Position numbers and translations under genes: made by a program
Shown: positions 45,803 through 56,399 of the stretch, in pieces
Numbering within the stretch: position 1 is the stretch's first letter
Layout of the letters: every line of letters starts with the position of its first letter
The notes under the pieces: generated by a model
The model's input: only the letters and a program-made list of their open reading frames with translations
Database searches by the model: none
What the model was told of the DNA's origin: nothing
From: Aerosticca soli
GTDB taxonomy: Bacteria; Pseudomonadota; Gammaproteobacteria; Xanthomonadales; Rhodanobacteraceae
DNA length: 64,000 nucleotides
NCBI RefSeq assembly: GCF_003967035.1
Contig: NZ_AP018560.1
Span: 1,821,001 to 1,885,000 of the forward strand
Direction of reading: 5' to 3'

Positions 45803-46840
45803 CTAGCCGCCACCCTCGAACAGGTCCGGCAATGCCTGCCTTGGCGGCGGCACGCGACCCAGGTGCCGCCAGGCGCGGGGCGCCGCCATGCGGCCGCGCG
45901 CGGTGCGGATCAGGAAGCCCTGCTGGATCAGGTACGGCTCGACCACGTCTTCCAGCGTGCCGCGGTCCTCGCTGAGCGCGGCGGCGAGCGACTCCACGCC
46001 GACCGGGCCGCCGTCGAAGGTCTCGACGATGGTGGCGAGCAGGCGCCGATCGAGTTCGTCGAAACCCTCGGCGTCGACCTTGAGCATGTCCATCGCCGCG
46101 CGGGCGGCGGCGAGGTCGATGCGCCCATCGGCGCGCACCTCGGCGTAGTCGCGCACGCGACGCAGCAGACGATTGGCGATGCGCGGGGTGCCGCGCGAGC
46201 GCCGCGCGATCTCCTCGGCGCCCTCGGCCGCGCAGGCGATGCCGAGAATGCGCGCCGAGCGGCGCACGATCGCGGCCAGTTCCTCGACGCTGTAGAACTC
46301 CAGCCGCTGCACGATGCCGAAGCGATCGCGTAGCGGCGCGGTGAGCAGGCCGGCGCGGGTGGTCGCACCGATCAGCGTGAACGGTGGCAGGTCCAGCTTG
46401 ATCGAGCGCGCGGCCGGCCCTTCGCCGATCATGATGTCGATCTGGAAATCCTCCATCGCCGGATAGAGCACCTCCTCGACCAGCGGCGACAGGCGGTGGA
46501 TCTCGTCGACGAACAGCACGTCGTGCGGCTCGAGATTGGTGAGCAGCGCGGCCAGGTCACCGGCGCGCTCGAGCACCGGGCCCGAGGTGGCGCGCAGGTT
46601 CACGCCGAGCTCGTTGGCGATCACCTGGCTCAGCGTGGTCTTGCCCAGCCCCGGCGGGCCGAAGATCAGCACGTGATCGAGTGCGCCGCCGCGTCGCTTC
46701 GCCGCCTCGATGTAGATCGCCAGCTGTTCGCGCACCGCGGCCTGACCCAAGTACTCGGCCAGGCGCCGCGGGCGGATGCTCGCCTCCAGCGCCTCGTCCT
46801 CGAGCTGGGCCTGCGGGGTGATGATGCGCGCCTCGGTCAT
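45803..46840 (-). CDS. ruvB: Holliday junction branch-migration ATPase RuvB
   Basis: 345 residues. AAA+ domain with Walker [13 protein letters not shown] (about 62-73), Walker [11 protein letters not shown] and the arginine finger region [19 protein letters not shown]-terminal winged helix with [17 protein letters not shown]. With RuvA it drives branch migration. The usual ruvC-ruvA neighbours are absent: a divergent ftsH-type gene stands upstream. A -10-like CATAAT at 46847-46852 would place the transcript start at or near the ATG, and no ribosome-binding site is visible. Confidence 0.97.
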   Translation of the reverse strand: MTEARIITPQAQLEDEALEASIRPRRLAEYLGQAAVREQLAIYIEAAKRRGGALDHVLIFGPPGLGKTTLSQVIANELGVNLRATSGPVLERAGDLAALLTNLEPHDVLFVDEIHRLSPLVEEVLYPAMEDFQIDIMIGEGPAARSIKLDLPPFTLIGATTRAGLLTAPLRDRFGIVQRLEFYSVEELAAIVRRSARILGIACAAEGAEEIARRSRGTPRIANRLLRRVRDYAEVRADGRIDLAAARAAMDMLKVDAEGFDELDRRLLATIVETFDGGPVGVESLAAALSEDRGTLEDVVEPYLIQQGFLIRTARGRMAAPRAWRHLGRVPPPRQALPDLFEGGG

Positions 46841-46962
46841 GGTTTCATTATGGCAGAGCCTAAGGGCGTGGCCTTTAAAAAAACGCCGGCGGGCCCAAGC
46901 ATGGGAGCCACCCGGCATGCGGGACGTGCTCCCGGCCGGTGACCGACATCGCGAGGGATCCC

Positions 46963-48849
46963 ATGAACAAGCAGCAGCAACAGTTCTCGGTCTGGTACGT
47001 ACCGCTCGCCCTGATGTTGCTCCTGTTCGCGCAGGATCTGCTGCTGCGACCACACATGCTCACGCTGAGCTACGACCAGTTCCTCAACGCGGTCCGCGGC
47101 GGCGCGATCACCGAGGTGGTGCTGGATGACCAGGCCTTGACTGGCAGCGCCCGTGCCGATGCCCTGGCCAAGGTGTTGCCCGGCGACCGCGCCGAGGCTC
47201 TGCGCCGGCTCGGCAACGCCGAGGTGCCTTTCTCGGTGGTGCGGGTCAACGACCCCGACCTGGTGCCGCGGCTGGAAAAGGCCGGCGTGCGCTTTGCCGG
47301 GCGTTACCAGAACCGCTGGCTGCCGCTGATTCTGTCCTGGCTGTTGCCCGCGCTCGTGTTCTTCGCCATCTGGAGCTACGTGATCAAGCGCATGGGCGCC
47401 GGCGGCGGCATGATGGCCATCGGCAAGAGCAAGGCGCGCATCTACGTCGAGACCGACACCAAGGTCACCTTCGCCGACGTCGCCGGCGCCGACGAGGCCA
47501 AGCAGGAACTGCAGGAGGTGGTCGAGTTCCTCAAGGATCCCAAGCGCTACGGCCGGCTCGGCGCACACGTGCCCAAGGGCGTGCTGCTGGTCGGGCCGCC
47601 GGGCACCGGCAAGACCCTGCTCGCCCGCGCCGTGGCCGGTGAGGCCGGGGTGCCGTTCTTCTCCATTTCCGGTTCGGAGTTCGTCGAGCTCTTCGTGGGC
47701 GTGGGCGCCGCGCGTGTGCGCGACCTGTTCCAGCAGGCGCGGGCCAAGGCCCCGGCGATCATCTTCATCGACGAGCTCGATGCGCTCGGCAAGGCACGCG
47801 GCGCCATTCCCGGCGCCGGCCACGACGAGAAGGAGCAGACCCTCAACCAGCTGCTGGTGGAAATGGACGGCTTCGACCCGAGCGAGGGCCTGGTGCTGCT
47901 CGGCGCGACCAACCGCCCGGAGATCCTCGATCCGGCCCTGCTGCGCGCCGGCCGCTTCGACCGCCGGGTGCTGGTCGACCGCCCGGACAAGCGCGGCCGG
48001 GTGGACATCCTCAAGGTGCATCTCAAGAAGGTGCGCACCGCGCCGGACGTCGATCCGGAGGCGATCGCGGCGCTCACGCCCGGCTTCACCGGCGCGGATC
48101 TGGCCAACCTGGTCAACGAGGCGGCGCTCCTGGCCACCCGCCGCAATGCCGATGCGGTCGCCATGGCCGATTTCACCGCCGCGGTGGAGCGTCTGGTCGC
48201 CGGACTGGAGAAGAAGAGCCGCGTGCTCAATGCCCGCGAGCGCGAGGTGGTCGCCCACCACGAGATGGGTCATGCGCTGGTGGCGATGGTGCTGCCCGAC
48301 GTCGACCCGGTGCACAAGGTTTCGATCATCCCGCGCGGCATCGGCGCGCTCGGCTACACCATGCAGCGGCCGACCGAGGACCGTTTCCTGCTCACCCGCC
48401 ACGAGCTCGAAAACCGCATGGCGGTGATGCTGGGCGGGCGCGCCGCCGAGCATCTGGTCTACGGCGAGCTGTCCACCGGCGCCGCCGACGACCTGGCCCG
48501 CGCCACCGACCTGGCTCGTAGCATGGTCACCCGCTACGGCATGGACCCGCAGCTCGGCCACGTGGTGTTCGAGGAGCAGCGCCCGCTGTTCCTGGATACC
48601 CCGGGGGCGGTGCGGCCGCGCGATTACAGCGAGAACACCGCCGCCCACATCGACCGGGCCGTGCACGACCTGGTCCAGTCGGCCTTCGACCGCGCGGTGG
48701 GCATCCTCGCCGAGCGCCGCGATCGCCTGCTGGCCGGCGCGCAACGCCTGCTCGCGCAGGAGACTCTGAGCGGCGAGGAACTGCGCAAGCTGCTGGAGGC
48801 TCCCGCACCGGCCGCGCCCTCCACTGCCCAGGAGGCTGCAAGCCCCTGA
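46963..48849 (+). CDS. ftsH: ATP-dependent zinc metalloprotease, FtsH family (second-type paralogue)
   Basis: 628 residues from the ATG at 46963 (ribosome-binding site GAGGG); a GTG eight codons upstream is open. Two membrane helices (about 10-30 and 117-138) flank a periplasmic domain. An AAA+ domain follows with [22 protein letters not shown] and the second region of homology [21 protein letters not shown], and then an M41 peptidase domain with zinc motif HHEMGHAL and third ligand region [13 protein letters not shown]. It degrades misfolded membrane proteins. It lacks the usual rlmE/folP neighbours of housekeeping ftsH and has a poorly conserved periplasmic half, so I take it as an accessory copy. 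Confidence 0.9.
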   Translation: MNKQQQQFSVWYVPLALMLLLFAQDLLLRPHMLTLSYDQFLNAVRGGAITEVVLDDQALTGSARADALAKVLPGDRAEALRRLGNAEVPFSVVRVNDPDLVPRLEKAGVRFAGRYQNRWLPLILSWLLPALVFFAIWSYVIKRMGAGGGMMAIGKSKARIYVETDTKVTFADVAGADEAKQELQEVVEFLKDPKRYGRLGAHVPKGVLLVGPPGTGKTLLARAVAGEAGVPFFSISGSEFVELFVGVGAARVRDLFQQARAKAPAIIFIDELDALGKARGAIPGAGHDEKEQTLNQLLVEMDGFDPSEGLVLLGATNRPEILDPALLRAGRFDRRVLVDRPDKRGRVDILKVHLKKVRTAPDVDPEAIAALTPGFTGADLANLVNEAALLATRRNADAVAMADFTAAVERLVAGLEKKSRVLNAREREVVAHHEMGHALVAMVLPDVDPVHKVSIIPRGIGALGYTMQRPTEDRFLLTRHELENRMAVMLGGRAAEHLVYGELSTGAADDLARATDLARSMVTRYGMDPQLGHVVFEEQRPLFLDTPGAVRPRDYSENTAAHIDRAVHDLVQSAFDRAVGILAERRDRLLAGAQRLLAQETLSGEELRKLLEAPAPAAPSTAQEAASP

Positions 48850-48924
48850 GGCACCGCCGGTGGGACGCGGCGGCCTCAGGGCGTCCTAAGATGGCCGGGT
48901 TCATCCCGCCTGAAAGGAACACCC

Positions 48925-50223
48925 ATGTCGTCCCAGTGGAAATTCGAGACCCGTTCGGTGCATGCCGGCTACAGCCCGGATCCGACCACCAAGTCGGTGG
49001 CGGTGCCGATTTATCAGACCGTGGCCTATGCCTTCGACAGCGCACAGCACGGCGCCGACCTGTTCGATCTCAAGGTGCCGGGCAACATCTACACGCGCAT
49101 CACCAACCCGACCAACGACGTGCTGGAAAAGCGCGTGGCGGCGCTGGAAGGCGGCATCGGCGCGTTGGCGGTGGCCTCCGGCCAGACGGCGATCCTCTAC
49201 GCCATCCAGACCATCGCCGAGGTGGGCGACAACATCGTCAGCAGCACGGCGCTCTACGGCGGCACCTACAACCTGTTCGCGCACACGCTGCCGCAGCAGG
49301 GCATCACCACGCGTTTTGCCGACCATCGCGATCCGCAATCGTTCGACCGGCTGATCGACGCGCGCACCAAGGCCGTATACGTGGAAACCATCGGCAACCC
49401 GGCCGGCAACGTCACCGACATCGCCCGCATCGCGGCCATCGCACACGCGCACGGCGTGCCGCTGATCGTCGACAACACCGTAGCCACCCCGTACCTGGTG
49501 CGCCCGTTCGAGCACGGCGCCGACATCGTGGTGCATTCGCTCACCAAGTACATGGGCGGACACGGCACCACGCTGGGCGGCGCCATCGTCGATGGCGGAC
49601 GCTTCCCCTGGGCCGAACACAAGGACCGCTTCCGGCGTCTCAACGAACCCGACGTCAGCTACCACGGCGTGTGCTACACCGAGGCCATGGGTGCGGCCGC
49701 CTACATCGCCCGCGCCCGGGTGGTGCCCTTGCGCAACACCGGCGGCGCGCTCTCGCCGTTCAACGCGTGGCAGATCCTGCAGGGCATCGAAACCCTGGCG
49801 CTGCGCATGGACCGCATCTGCGACAACACCCGGAAAGTGGCCGAATTCCTGCAGCGCCACGCCAAGGTCGCCTGGGTCAGCTATGCCGGCCTGCCCGACC
49901 ACGAGGATCACGCGCTGGCGCAGCGCTACATGGGCGGGCGGGCCTCCGGTCTGCTGACGTTCGGCGTCAAATCGGCCGCCGGCGAGGACGCGCGTGCCGC
50001 CGGCGCGCGTTTCCTGGATGCGCTGCAACTGTTCACGCGACTGGTCAACATCGGCGATGCCAAGTCGCTGGCCACCCATCCGGCCAGCACCACGCACCGC
50101 CAGCTATCGCCCGAGGAGCTGGCCAAGACCGGCGTCAGGGAAGAAACCGTGCGCCTGTGCGTGGGCATCGAGCACATCGACGACCTGCTGGCGGACCTGG
50201 AGCAGGCGCTGGCCAAGGTGTGA
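48925..50223 (+). CDS. metY: O-acetylhomoserine sulfhydrylase (MetY type)
   Basis: 432 residues, Cys/Met-metabolism PLP enzyme. TRSVHAGYSPDPTTKSVAVP is the typical N-terminus of the long MetY subgroup; ASGQTAILYAI binds the phosphate; the PLP lysine is in HSLTKYMGGHGTTLGG (about residue 204). It makes homocysteine directly from O-acetylhomoserine and sulfide, bypassing MetB/MetC. It appears as a single gene; the 75-bp upstream gap is too short for a SAM riboswitch. Alternative cysteine-forming activity is possible in this family. Confidence 0.93.
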   Translation: MSSQWKFETRSVHAGYSPDPTTKSVAVPIYQTVAYAFDSAQHGADLFDLKVPGNIYTRITNPTNDVLEKRVAALEGGIGALAVASGQTAILYAIQTIAEVGDNIVSSTALYGGTYNLFAHTLPQQGITTRFADHRDPQSFDRLIDARTKAVYVETIGNPAGNVTDIARIAAIAHAHGVPLIVDNTVATPYLVRPFEHGADIVVHSLTKYMGGHGTTLGGAIVDGGRFPWAEHKDRFRRLNEPDVSYHGVCYTEAMGAAAYIARARVVPLRNTGGALSPFNAWQILQGIETLALRMDRICDNTRKVAEFLQRHAKVAWVSYAGLPDHEDHALAQRYMGGRASGLLTFGVKSAAGEDARAAGARFLDALQLFTRLVNIGDAKSLATHPASTTHRQLSPEELAKTGVREETVRLCVGIEHIDDLLADLEQALAKV

Positions 50224-50443
50224 GGCGGTCGGCACGCGGCGCCCTTTCGATCATCCACACCAAGCGAAAAACATGGAGATGATGGGCGCAGCGGCGCGGC
50301 GCGCGCCTTTGCCCTTCGCCAAGGACCGCGCCGCGCTTCGGTCACCGCCCCTCGTCGGCACCGCAAGGCGTTCGCACGCGCGGGAGCGGTGATCGAGCCG
50401 CCGCCCGCGGTTAAACTCGCCGGTCCGCCGCGAGGTCCCTGCC

Positions 50444-53083
50444 TTGAACGATCCCAGCCCCGCCGCACCGCTCGACGCCCACACGCCCTTGATGCGGCAA
50501 TACCTGGCCGCCAAGGCGCAGCATCCGGACATGCTGCTGTTCTTTCGCATGGGCGATTTCTACGAGCTCTTCTACGACGATGCGCGCAAGGCGGCGCGGC
50601 TGCTCGACATCACCCTGACCCAGCGCGGACAATCGGCCGGCGCACCGATCCCGATGGCCGGCGTGCCCTATCACGCAGCGGAGAATTACCTCGCCCGGCT
50701 GGTGCGGCTCGGCGAATCGGTGGCGATCTGCGAGCAGATCGGCGATCCCGGCGGCAAGGGCCCGATGGAACGCAAGGTGGTGCGCATCGTCACCCCGGGC
50801 ACGGTGACCGACGAGGCGCTTCTGGAAGAGCGCCGCGACAACCTGCTGCTGGCGATCGCCGCCGGCGCGCGCGGCGGTTACGGGCTGGCGTGGATCGATC
50901 TTGCCGGTGGGCGTTTCCTGCTCAACGAGGTGGGTGACGCCGAGGCGCTGGCCGCCGAGCTGGCGCGTCTGCAGCCGGCCGAGACCCTGGTCGATGAAAG
51001 CGTGGCCTGGCCGAAACTCATCGCCGCCCTGCCCGGCCTGCGCAAGCGCCCGCCGTGGCATTTCGACGAAGCCAGCGCGCGACGCGAGCTGATGCGTTTC
51101 TTCGGTACCGGCACGCTGCAGGGCTTCGGCGTCGACGGCATGCCGCTCGCCATCGCCGCCGCCGGCTGCCTGCTCGGCTACGTGGAAGAAACCCAGAAGA
51201 GCGCGCTGCCGCACCTGACCGGCATGGCCGCCGAGCCGATCGGCGAAACCGTGCTGCTGGATGCCGCCACGCGCCGCCATCTGGAACTGGACCACCACCC
51301 GGGCGGACGCGGCGCCCACACCCTGCTCGGGGTGCTGGACACGACGGTGACGCCGATGGGCGCGCGCGCCTTGCGGCGCTGGCTCAACCGGCCCTTGCGC
51401 GATCGCGCGACGCTGCGTGCCCGGCAGCAGGCGATCGGCATGCTGCTCGAAGCGGGCCGGCATCGCACGCTGCGCGAATGCCTGCGCGGCATCGGCGACC
51501 TGGAACGCATCCTGGCCCGCGTGGCGTTGCGCTCGGCGCGACCGCGCGATCTTTCGACGCTGCGCGATGGCCTGTGCGCCGCGCCGGGTCTGGTCGAGGC
51601 GATCTTCCCTGCGCAGGCCGGGGAGACGGATCATGCCCTCCTCTCGCCCCAGCAGAGTCCACGACTCGCGGCGCTGATGGCGCAGCTGTCCGGACACCAG
51701 CCAACCGTCGAGCTGCTGACCCGCGCGGTGGTGCCGCAGCCGCCGGCGCTGCTGCGCGATGGCGGCGTGATCACGCCCGGTTTCGACGCCGAGCTCGACG
51801 AGCTGCGCCAGCTCGCCGAGCATGCCGATACATTCCTGCTGGCGCTGGAGGAACGCGAGAAAGCCGCCACCGGCATCGCCACGCTCAAGGTCGGCTACAA
51901 CCGCATCCACGGCTACTACATCGAACTGGGCCGCGCGCAGGCCGACAAGGCGCCGGCGCATTACACGCGACGGCAGACCACCAAGAACACCGAGCGCTAC
52001 GTCACCGCCGAGCTCAAGGCCTTCGAGGACAAGGTGCTCTCGGCGCGGGAACGCGCGCTGATGCGCGAGCGGATGCTGTACGAGGGCCTGCTCGACGCGA
52101 TCGCGGAAAACCTCCAGGCCCTCAAGGCGACCGCCGCCGCGCTGGCCGAGCTCGACGTATTGGCCGCATTGGCCGAACGCGCCGACACGCTCGACTGGCG
52201 GGCGCCGGAACTCACCGACGAACCCGGCATCGTCATCGAGCGCGGGCGGCACCCGGTGGTCGAACAGGTGCGCGAGGAACCTTTCGAGCCCAACGATCTC
52301 GTGCTCGACGAACGCCGTCGCATGCTCGTCATCACCGGCCCGAACATGGGCGGCAAGAGCACCTACATGCGCCAGAACGCGCTGATCGTGCTGCTGGCCC
52401 ACATCGGCAGCTACGTGCCGGCGGCGCGCGCCGTGATCGGCCCGATCGACCGCATCTTCACCCGCATCGGCGCCGGCGACGACCTCGCCCGCGGCCAGTC
52501 CACCTTCATGGTGGAAATGAGCGAGACCGCCAGCATCCTGCACAACGCCACGGCCCACAGCCTGGTGCTGATGGACGAGGTCGGCCGCGGCACGTCGACC
52601 TACGACGGGCTTGCCCTGGCCCGCGCGACGGCGGTGCACCTGGCCACCGTCAACCGCGCCTATACGCTGTTCGCCACGCACTATTTCGAACTCACCGCGC
52701 TGGCCGACGAATACCCCGGCATCGCCAACGTGCACCTGGACGCCGCCGAGTACGGCGAACAGCTCGTGTTCCTGCATGCGGTGAAGGAAGGACCGGCCAA
52801 TCGCAGTTTCGGCCTGCAGGTGGCGGCACTGGCCGGCCTGCCCAGGAGCGTGCTGGCCGAGGCCAAGCGCACGCTGGCCGAGCTCGAGCGCAGCTCCACG
52901 CGCCGCACACGCCCGACGCGACCGGTGGACGAAACCCCGCAACTCAACCTGTTCACCACCGAAGCCACGGCACTGGAACGGGCGCTGGACGCGCTCGATC
53001 CGGATGCGCTGGCCCCGCGCGAGGCGCTCGCCGCGCTTTACCGGCTGAAAGCCCTGCGTGGGGCTGGTGGGGGCGACGCATAG
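50444..53083 (+). CDS. mutS: DNA mismatch repair protein MutS
   Basis: 879 residues. The mismatch-binding motif [13 protein letters not shown] (Phe-Tyr-Glu) is near residue 35, the connector and clamp domains follow, and the ATPase domain has [13 protein letters not shown] (Walker A), [18 protein letters not shown] (Walker B) and [11 protein letters not shown]. It recognises mismatches and starts repair with MutL. The start is TTG at 50444, with GAGGT eight bases upstream and sequence similarity from the first residues ([11 protein letters not shown]). The 220-bp gap after metY shows no gene. Confidence 0.97.
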   Translation: MNDPSPAAPLDAHTPLMRQYLAAKAQHPDMLLFFRMGDFYELFYDDARKAARLLDITLTQRGQSAGAPIPMAGVPYHAAENYLARLVRLGESVAICEQIGDPGGKGPMERKVVRIVTPGTVTDEALLEERRDNLLLAIAAGARGGYGLAWIDLAGGRFLLNEVGDAEALAAELARLQPAETLVDESVAWPKLIAALPGLRKRPPWHFDEASARRELMRFFGTGTLQGFGVDGMPLAIAAAGCLLGYVEETQKSALPHLTGMAAEPIGETVLLDAATRRHLELDHHPGGRGAHTLLGVLDTTVTPMGARALRRWLNRPLRDRATLRARQQAIGMLLEAGRHRTLRECLRGIGDLERILARVALRSARPRDLSTLRDGLCAAPGLVEAIFPAQAGETDHALLSPQQSPRLAALMAQLSGHQPTVELLTRAVVPQPPALLRDGGVITPGFDAELDELRQLAEHADTFLLALEEREKAATGIATLKVGYNRIHGYYIELGRAQADKAPAHYTRRQTTKNTERYVTAELKAFEDKVLSARERALMRERMLYEGLLDAIAENLQALKATAAALAELDVLAALAERADTLDWRAPELTDEPGIVIERGRHPVVEQVREEPFEPNDLVLDERRRMLVITGPNMGGKSTYMRQNALIVLLAHIGSYVPAARAVIGPIDRIFTRIGAGDDLARGQSTFMVEMSETASILHNATAHSLVLMDEVGRGTSTYDGLALARATAVHLATVNRAYTLFATHYFELTALADEYPGIANVHLDAAEYGEQLVFLHAVKEGPANRSFGLQVAALAGLPRSVLAEAKRTLAELERSSTRRTRPTRPVDETPQLNLFTTEATALERALDALDPDALAPREALAALYRLKALRGAGGGDA

Positions 53084-53099
53084 CCGTGGGCTATGGCCT

Positions 53100-53156
53100 C
53101 CATCCAAACAAACGACTTCTGCGCCGGCGACTCGGCGCCGGGGCCTTTTTGGATGG
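53100..53156. terminator. Possible bidirectional terminator between mutS and the deaminase gene
   Basis: Outer arms CCATCCAAA (53100-53108) and TTTGGATGG (53148-53156), with an inner GCGCCG/CGGCGC stem followed by GGGGCCTTTTT on the plus strand. It lies between two convergent genes. The inner stem plus T5 resembles an intrinsic terminator of modest strength. Confidence 0.5.
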
Positions 53157-53158
53157 CT

Positions 53159-54499
53159 TTACGGCCGGATGGCCGCGATGCGCTCGCGCCAGGCGCGCGT
53201 GCGCGCCTGCAGGCCGGCGAGATCGAAGTCCACGAGCTCTCGCCCGGCGAGCCGACGCCTGCCGGCGATCCACACGTCGCTGACCTGCTGACGCCCGGTC
53301 GCATAAGCCAGCTGCGAGGCGAGGTGATAGAGCGGCTGGGTTTCCAGATCGGACAGCCGCACGGCGGCGAGATCGGCCTCTTTGCCGGGCGCGATCGAGC
53401 CGATGCGCTCTTCCAGCCCCAGCGCGCGCGCGCCGCCGAGCGTGGCCGCACGCAGCGCGCAAGCCGCGTCGAACGCCGCCGCGTCCTGCGCCACCGCCTT
53501 GGCCAGCAGCGCCGCGGTGCGCAGCTCGCCGAACATGTCCAGATCGTTGTTGGAGGCACAGCCGTCGGTGCCGATGGCGAGGTTGACGCCGGCGCGGCGC
53601 AGCTTTTCCGCCGGACAAAAGCCGGAGGCGAGCTTGAGGTTGGATTCCGGGCAATGCACCACCGACACGCCAGCCTCGGCGCAGGCGGCGATCTCGCCGT
53701 CGGTGAGCTGGGTCATGTGCACCGCGATCAGGCGGTCATTGATGAGCCCGAGCTTCTGCAGGCGCTGGAACGGACGCAGGCCGGACTGCCGTTTCTCTTG
53801 CCCGACCTCGTGCGCGGTCTCGTGCAAGTGCAGGTGCACCGGAATATCGAGCTGGTCGGCCAGCAGGCGGATGCGCTCGAAGCTCTCGTCCGCGACGGTG
53901 TAGGGCGCATGCGGCGCGAAGGCGGTGGACACCAGTGGATCGCCGAGGAAGGCATCGTGCACCTCGCCGGCGCGCTCGAAATACTCATCGCGGCTCTTGG
54001 CCCAGGGCGTCGGGAACTCGATCACCGGCAGTCCAACCACGGCGCGGAAGCCGAGCTTGCGGTAGGTGGCGCCGATGGCATCGGGGAAGAAGTAGTTTTC
54101 GTTGGCGCAGGTGGTGCCGCCGCGGATCATCTCCGCCACGGCGAGCTCCACGCCGTCGCGCACGAATTCGGGCCCGAGCACCTTGGCTTCCACCGGCCAG
54201 ATGTGCTGCTCGAGCCACACCATCAGCGGCAGGTCGTCGGCCAGCCCGCGCAGCAGGGTCATCGGGTTGTGCGTGTGGGCATTGACCAGGCCGGGGATCA
54301 ACGCGTGCTCGGCCAGTGTCACACACTCGCGCGGCGCGTAGGCGGCACGCGCCTCGGCGATCGGCAGCAGCGCCACGATGTGCTCGCCCTGCACCACCAC
54401 CGCGTGGTCTTCCAGCACGACGCCGTGCGGCTCGACCGGCACGACCCAGCGCGCCTCGATCAACAGGTCGATCGGTTGCGGAATGCTCAAGGTCATCAT
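53159..54499 (-). CDS. mtaD: TRZ/ATZ-family amidohydrolase, probable 5'-methylthioadenosine/S-adenosylhomocysteine deaminase
   Basis: 446 residues. Metal-dependent amidohydrolase: LVNAHTHNPMTLLRG (two His, near residue 75), PHAPYTV and HLHLHETAHEV (about 195-225), HMTQLTDGEI and the Asp in GTDGCASNNDLDMFGEL. This combination is that of MtaD, which deaminates MTA, SAH or adenosine. In Pseudomonas the equivalent gene is next to ubiG and the gph/mupP phosphatase; here those two are about 9 kb away at the window end. Substrate call is by family; 8-oxoguanine or other purine deaminase activity cannot be excluded. Confidence 0.85.
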   Translation of the reverse strand: MMTLSIPQPIDLLIEARWVVPVEPHGVVLEDHAVVVQGEHIVALLPIAEARAAYAPRECVTLAEHALIPGLVNAHTHNPMTLLRGLADDLPLMVWLEQHIWPVEAKVLGPEFVRDGVELAVAEMIRGGTTCANENYFFPDAIGATYRKLGFRAVVGLPVIEFPTPWAKSRDEYFERAGEVHDAFLGDPLVSTAFAPHAPYTVADESFERIRLLADQLDIPVHLHLHETAHEVGQEKRQSGLRPFQRLQKLGLINDRLIAVHMTQLTDGEIAACAEAGVSVVHCPESNLKLASGFCPAEKLRRAGVNLAIGTDGCASNNDLDMFGELRTAALLAKAVAQDAAAFDAACALRAATLGGARALGLEERIGSIAPGKEADLAAVRLSDLETQPLYHLASQLAYATGRQQVSDVWIAGRRRLAGRELVDFDLAGLQARTRAWRERIAAIRP

Positions 54500-54527
54500 G
54501 CGCTCGCTTGCGAAGTGGGTGATGTGA

Positions 54528-54558
54528 CGAGGGGCGGTGCCTTGGCTACCGCCCCTCG
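54528..54558 (-). terminator. Hairpin (11-bp stem) between efp and mtaD
   Basis: CGAGGGGCGGT and ACCGCCCCTCG separated by nine bases, 83 bp downstream of the efp stop and 29 bp upstream of the mtaD start, on the shared minus strand. There is no T-run, so it could be a Rho-assisted efp terminator or a structure in the mtaD leader. Confidence 0.45.
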
Positions 54559-54640
54559 TTCGACTTGTCGCGCCATCCGGTTGCGGTGGCGATGTGCGGC
54601 GGCCCTCGGTGCGTGCGCCGCACCGGCCGGTGCCGCCGCG

Positions 54641-55210
54641 TCACTTGCCGACGCGGCCGACGTATTCGCCGGAGCGGGTGTCGACCTTGATGACCTCGTC
54701 CTGGCCGACGAACAGCGGCACGCGCACCACGGCGCCGGTTTCCAGGACGGCCGGCTTGCCGCCGCCGCCGGAGGTGTCGCCGCGCACGCCAGGGTCGGTC
54801 TCGACGATCTTCAATTCCACGAAGTTCGGCGGCTGCACCGCGATGATCTCGCCGTTGAACAGCGTGACCACGCATTCCTCCTCGCCCTTGAGCCACTTGG
54901 CCGCGTCACCCACGCCGGCCTTGGTGGCCTGATGCTGTTCGAAGGTCTGCGGCTGCATGAAATGCCAGAACTCGCCATCGGAATACAGGAACTGCATGTC
55001 GGTGTCGGTGACGTCGGCGACTTCGAAACTGTCGCTGGACTTCATCGTCTGCTCGGTGGTGCGGCCGGTCTTCAGGTTGCGGATGAAGATGCGGGTGAAC
55101 GCCTGGCCCTTGCCCGGCTTGATGAAGTCGGCGTCGGTGATGACCCACGGGTCGCCGTTGTGCAGGATCTTCATGCCCTTCTTGACGTCGTTGAGACCGA
55201 CAGTGGCCAT
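54641..55210 (-). CDS. efp: Translation elongation factor P
   Basis: 189 residues. The N-terminal KOW-like domain has the modified-lysine loop KPGKGQAF with K34 at the tip, exactly as in E. coli EF-P. OB domains II and III follow, including the EF-P signature [20 protein letters not shown]. It relieves ribosome stalling at polyproline stretches. K34 should be beta-lysylated; the gene for the lysine 2,3-aminomutase of that pathway (epmB) is divergent, 84 bp away. EpmA is not in the window. Confidence 0.98.
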   Translation of the reverse strand: MATVGLNDVKKGMKILHNGDPWVITDADFIKPGKGQAFTRIFIRNLKTGRTTEQTMKSSDSFEVADVTDTDMQFLYSDGEFWHFMQPQTFEQHQATKAGVGDAAKWLKGEEECVVTLFNGEIIAVQPPNFVELKIVETDPGVRGDTSGGGGKPAVLETGAVVRVPLFVGQDEVIKVDTRSGEYVGRVGK

Positions 55211-55294
55211 GCGTGTGCTCCGAGAAAGAAACCGTGCGGGACGGCTAGAATGGGTAGATGACGCGGGGCCCGCCCGCGGCGTTTCAAGTCGCTC

Positions 55295-56302
55295 ATGATA
55301 ACCGCAAGCCCTTCCGGGCGCCTATCGCAAGCCGAAGACTGGCGAGAACACTGGCGCCGCGCGATCACCGACCCAGGCGAACTGCTCGCGCACCTGGGCC
55401 TCACCGAACTGGCCGCACGCATCCCTGCAGACGGGGCCGGTTTCAGGCTGCGCGTGCCGCGCGGTTTCGCCGCGCGGATGCGGCCGGGCGATGCGCGCGA
55501 TCCGCTGCTTCTGCAGGTCTTGCCGCAGCTGGCCGAGCTTGAGGCCGTGCCGGGTTTCGTCACCGACCCGGTGGGCGACCTCGCCGCGCGCGAAGCGCCG
55601 GGCCTGCTGCACAAGTACCAGGGTCGCGCACTGCTGATCGCCAGCGGCAGTTGCGCCGTCCATTGCCGCTATTGTTTCCGCCGGCATTTCCCCTATGGCG
55701 AGGAAACCGCCGCGGCCGGGCAATGGCGGCAGGCGCTCGCGCATGTCGCCGCCGACGCATCGATCCGCGAGCTCATTCTCTCCGGTGGCGATCCGCTCGC
55801 GCTGGCCACGCCCAAGCTCGAGGAACTCACCCGCGGCCTGGCCGACATCGCGCACGTGAAGCGGCTGCGCATCCACACCCGGCTGCCGGTGGTCCTGCCC
55901 GAACGCATCGACCAGGCCCTGCTCGCCTGGCTGGCCTCCTTGCCGCTCGAAAAGGTGCTGGTGCTGCACGCCAACCACGCCAACGAGTTCGATGCCGCGG
56001 TGGACCGTGCCTGCGCGCGGCTGCGCGAGGCCGGCGTGCTGCTGCTCAACCAGTCGGTGCTGCTGCGCGGCATCAACGACGACGCGGATGCACTCGCCGC
56101 CCTGTCCGAGCGGCTCATCGCCGCCGGCGTGCTGCCCTATTACCTGCACCAGCTCGATCCGGTGCAGGGCGCGGCCCACTTCGCCGTCGACGATGCCCGC
56201 GCCCGCGGCCTGGTCGAATCCCTGCGCGCGCGGCTGCCGGGCTATCTGGTACCGCGCCTGGTACGCGAAGTGGCGGGAGATCCCGCTAAACGGCCGCTAT
56301 GA
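55295..56302 (+). CDS. epmB: EF-P (R)-beta-lysylation protein EpmB (lysine 2,3-aminomutase, radical SAM)
   Basis: 335 residues. Radical SAM cluster motif C120, C124, C127 ([11 protein letters not shown]), GGDPL for SAM binding, and lysine/PLP residues in the second half ([25 protein letters not shown]). The length is that of EpmB rather than the longer catabolic aminomutases. It makes (R)-beta-lysine for EF-P. A -10-like TAGAAT lies at 55246-55251. Linkage to efp supports the assignment over general lysine aminomutase. Confidence 0.95.
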   Translation: MITASPSGRLSQAEDWREHWRRAITDPGELLAHLGLTELAARIPADGAGFRLRVPRGFAARMRPGDARDPLLLQVLPQLAELEAVPGFVTDPVGDLAAREAPGLLHKYQGRALLIASGSCAVHCRYCFRRHFPYGEETAAAGQWRQALAHVAADASIRELILSGGDPLALATPKLEELTRGLADIAHVKRLRIHTRLPVVLPERIDQALLAWLASLPLEKVLVLHANHANEFDAAVDRACARLREAGVLLLNQSVLLRGINDDADALAALSERLIAAGVLPYYLHQLDPVQGAAHFAVDDARARGLVESLRARLPGYLVPRLVREVAGDPAKRPL

Positions 56303-56310
56303 CTTTTGAT

Positions 56311-56329
56311 GCCGGCGTCTTTCGCCGGC
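56311..56329 (+). terminator. Short hairpin after epmB
   Basis: GCCGGCG / CGCCGGC with a 5-base loop, nine bases after the epmB stop, without a clear T-run. It may attenuate read-through into fimX. Confidence 0.35.
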
Positions 56330-56399
56330 CTTGGGCGCTGGCGGGAGGCCGCGGAATCGGCTAAAACCCTTGACCTCGAGCGCCCAGCCCCGGCGGCCC

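Noticed and set aside
46868-46895. Run of seven A/T next to GC-rich sequence between ruvB and ftsH as a terminator
   Set aside because: The stem is weak, and it lies upstream of both divergent genes, where no transcript would need to end.
48850-48924. SAM riboswitch before metY
   Set aside because: Only 75 bp are available, and the typical stems are absent.
50411-53107. An 898-codon minus-strand frame opposite mutS, and similar long frames opposite ybbP, purL and the 2.7-5.5 kb region
   Set aside because: Each is the antisense image of a firmly identified gene, has no family signature and no fitting start signal.
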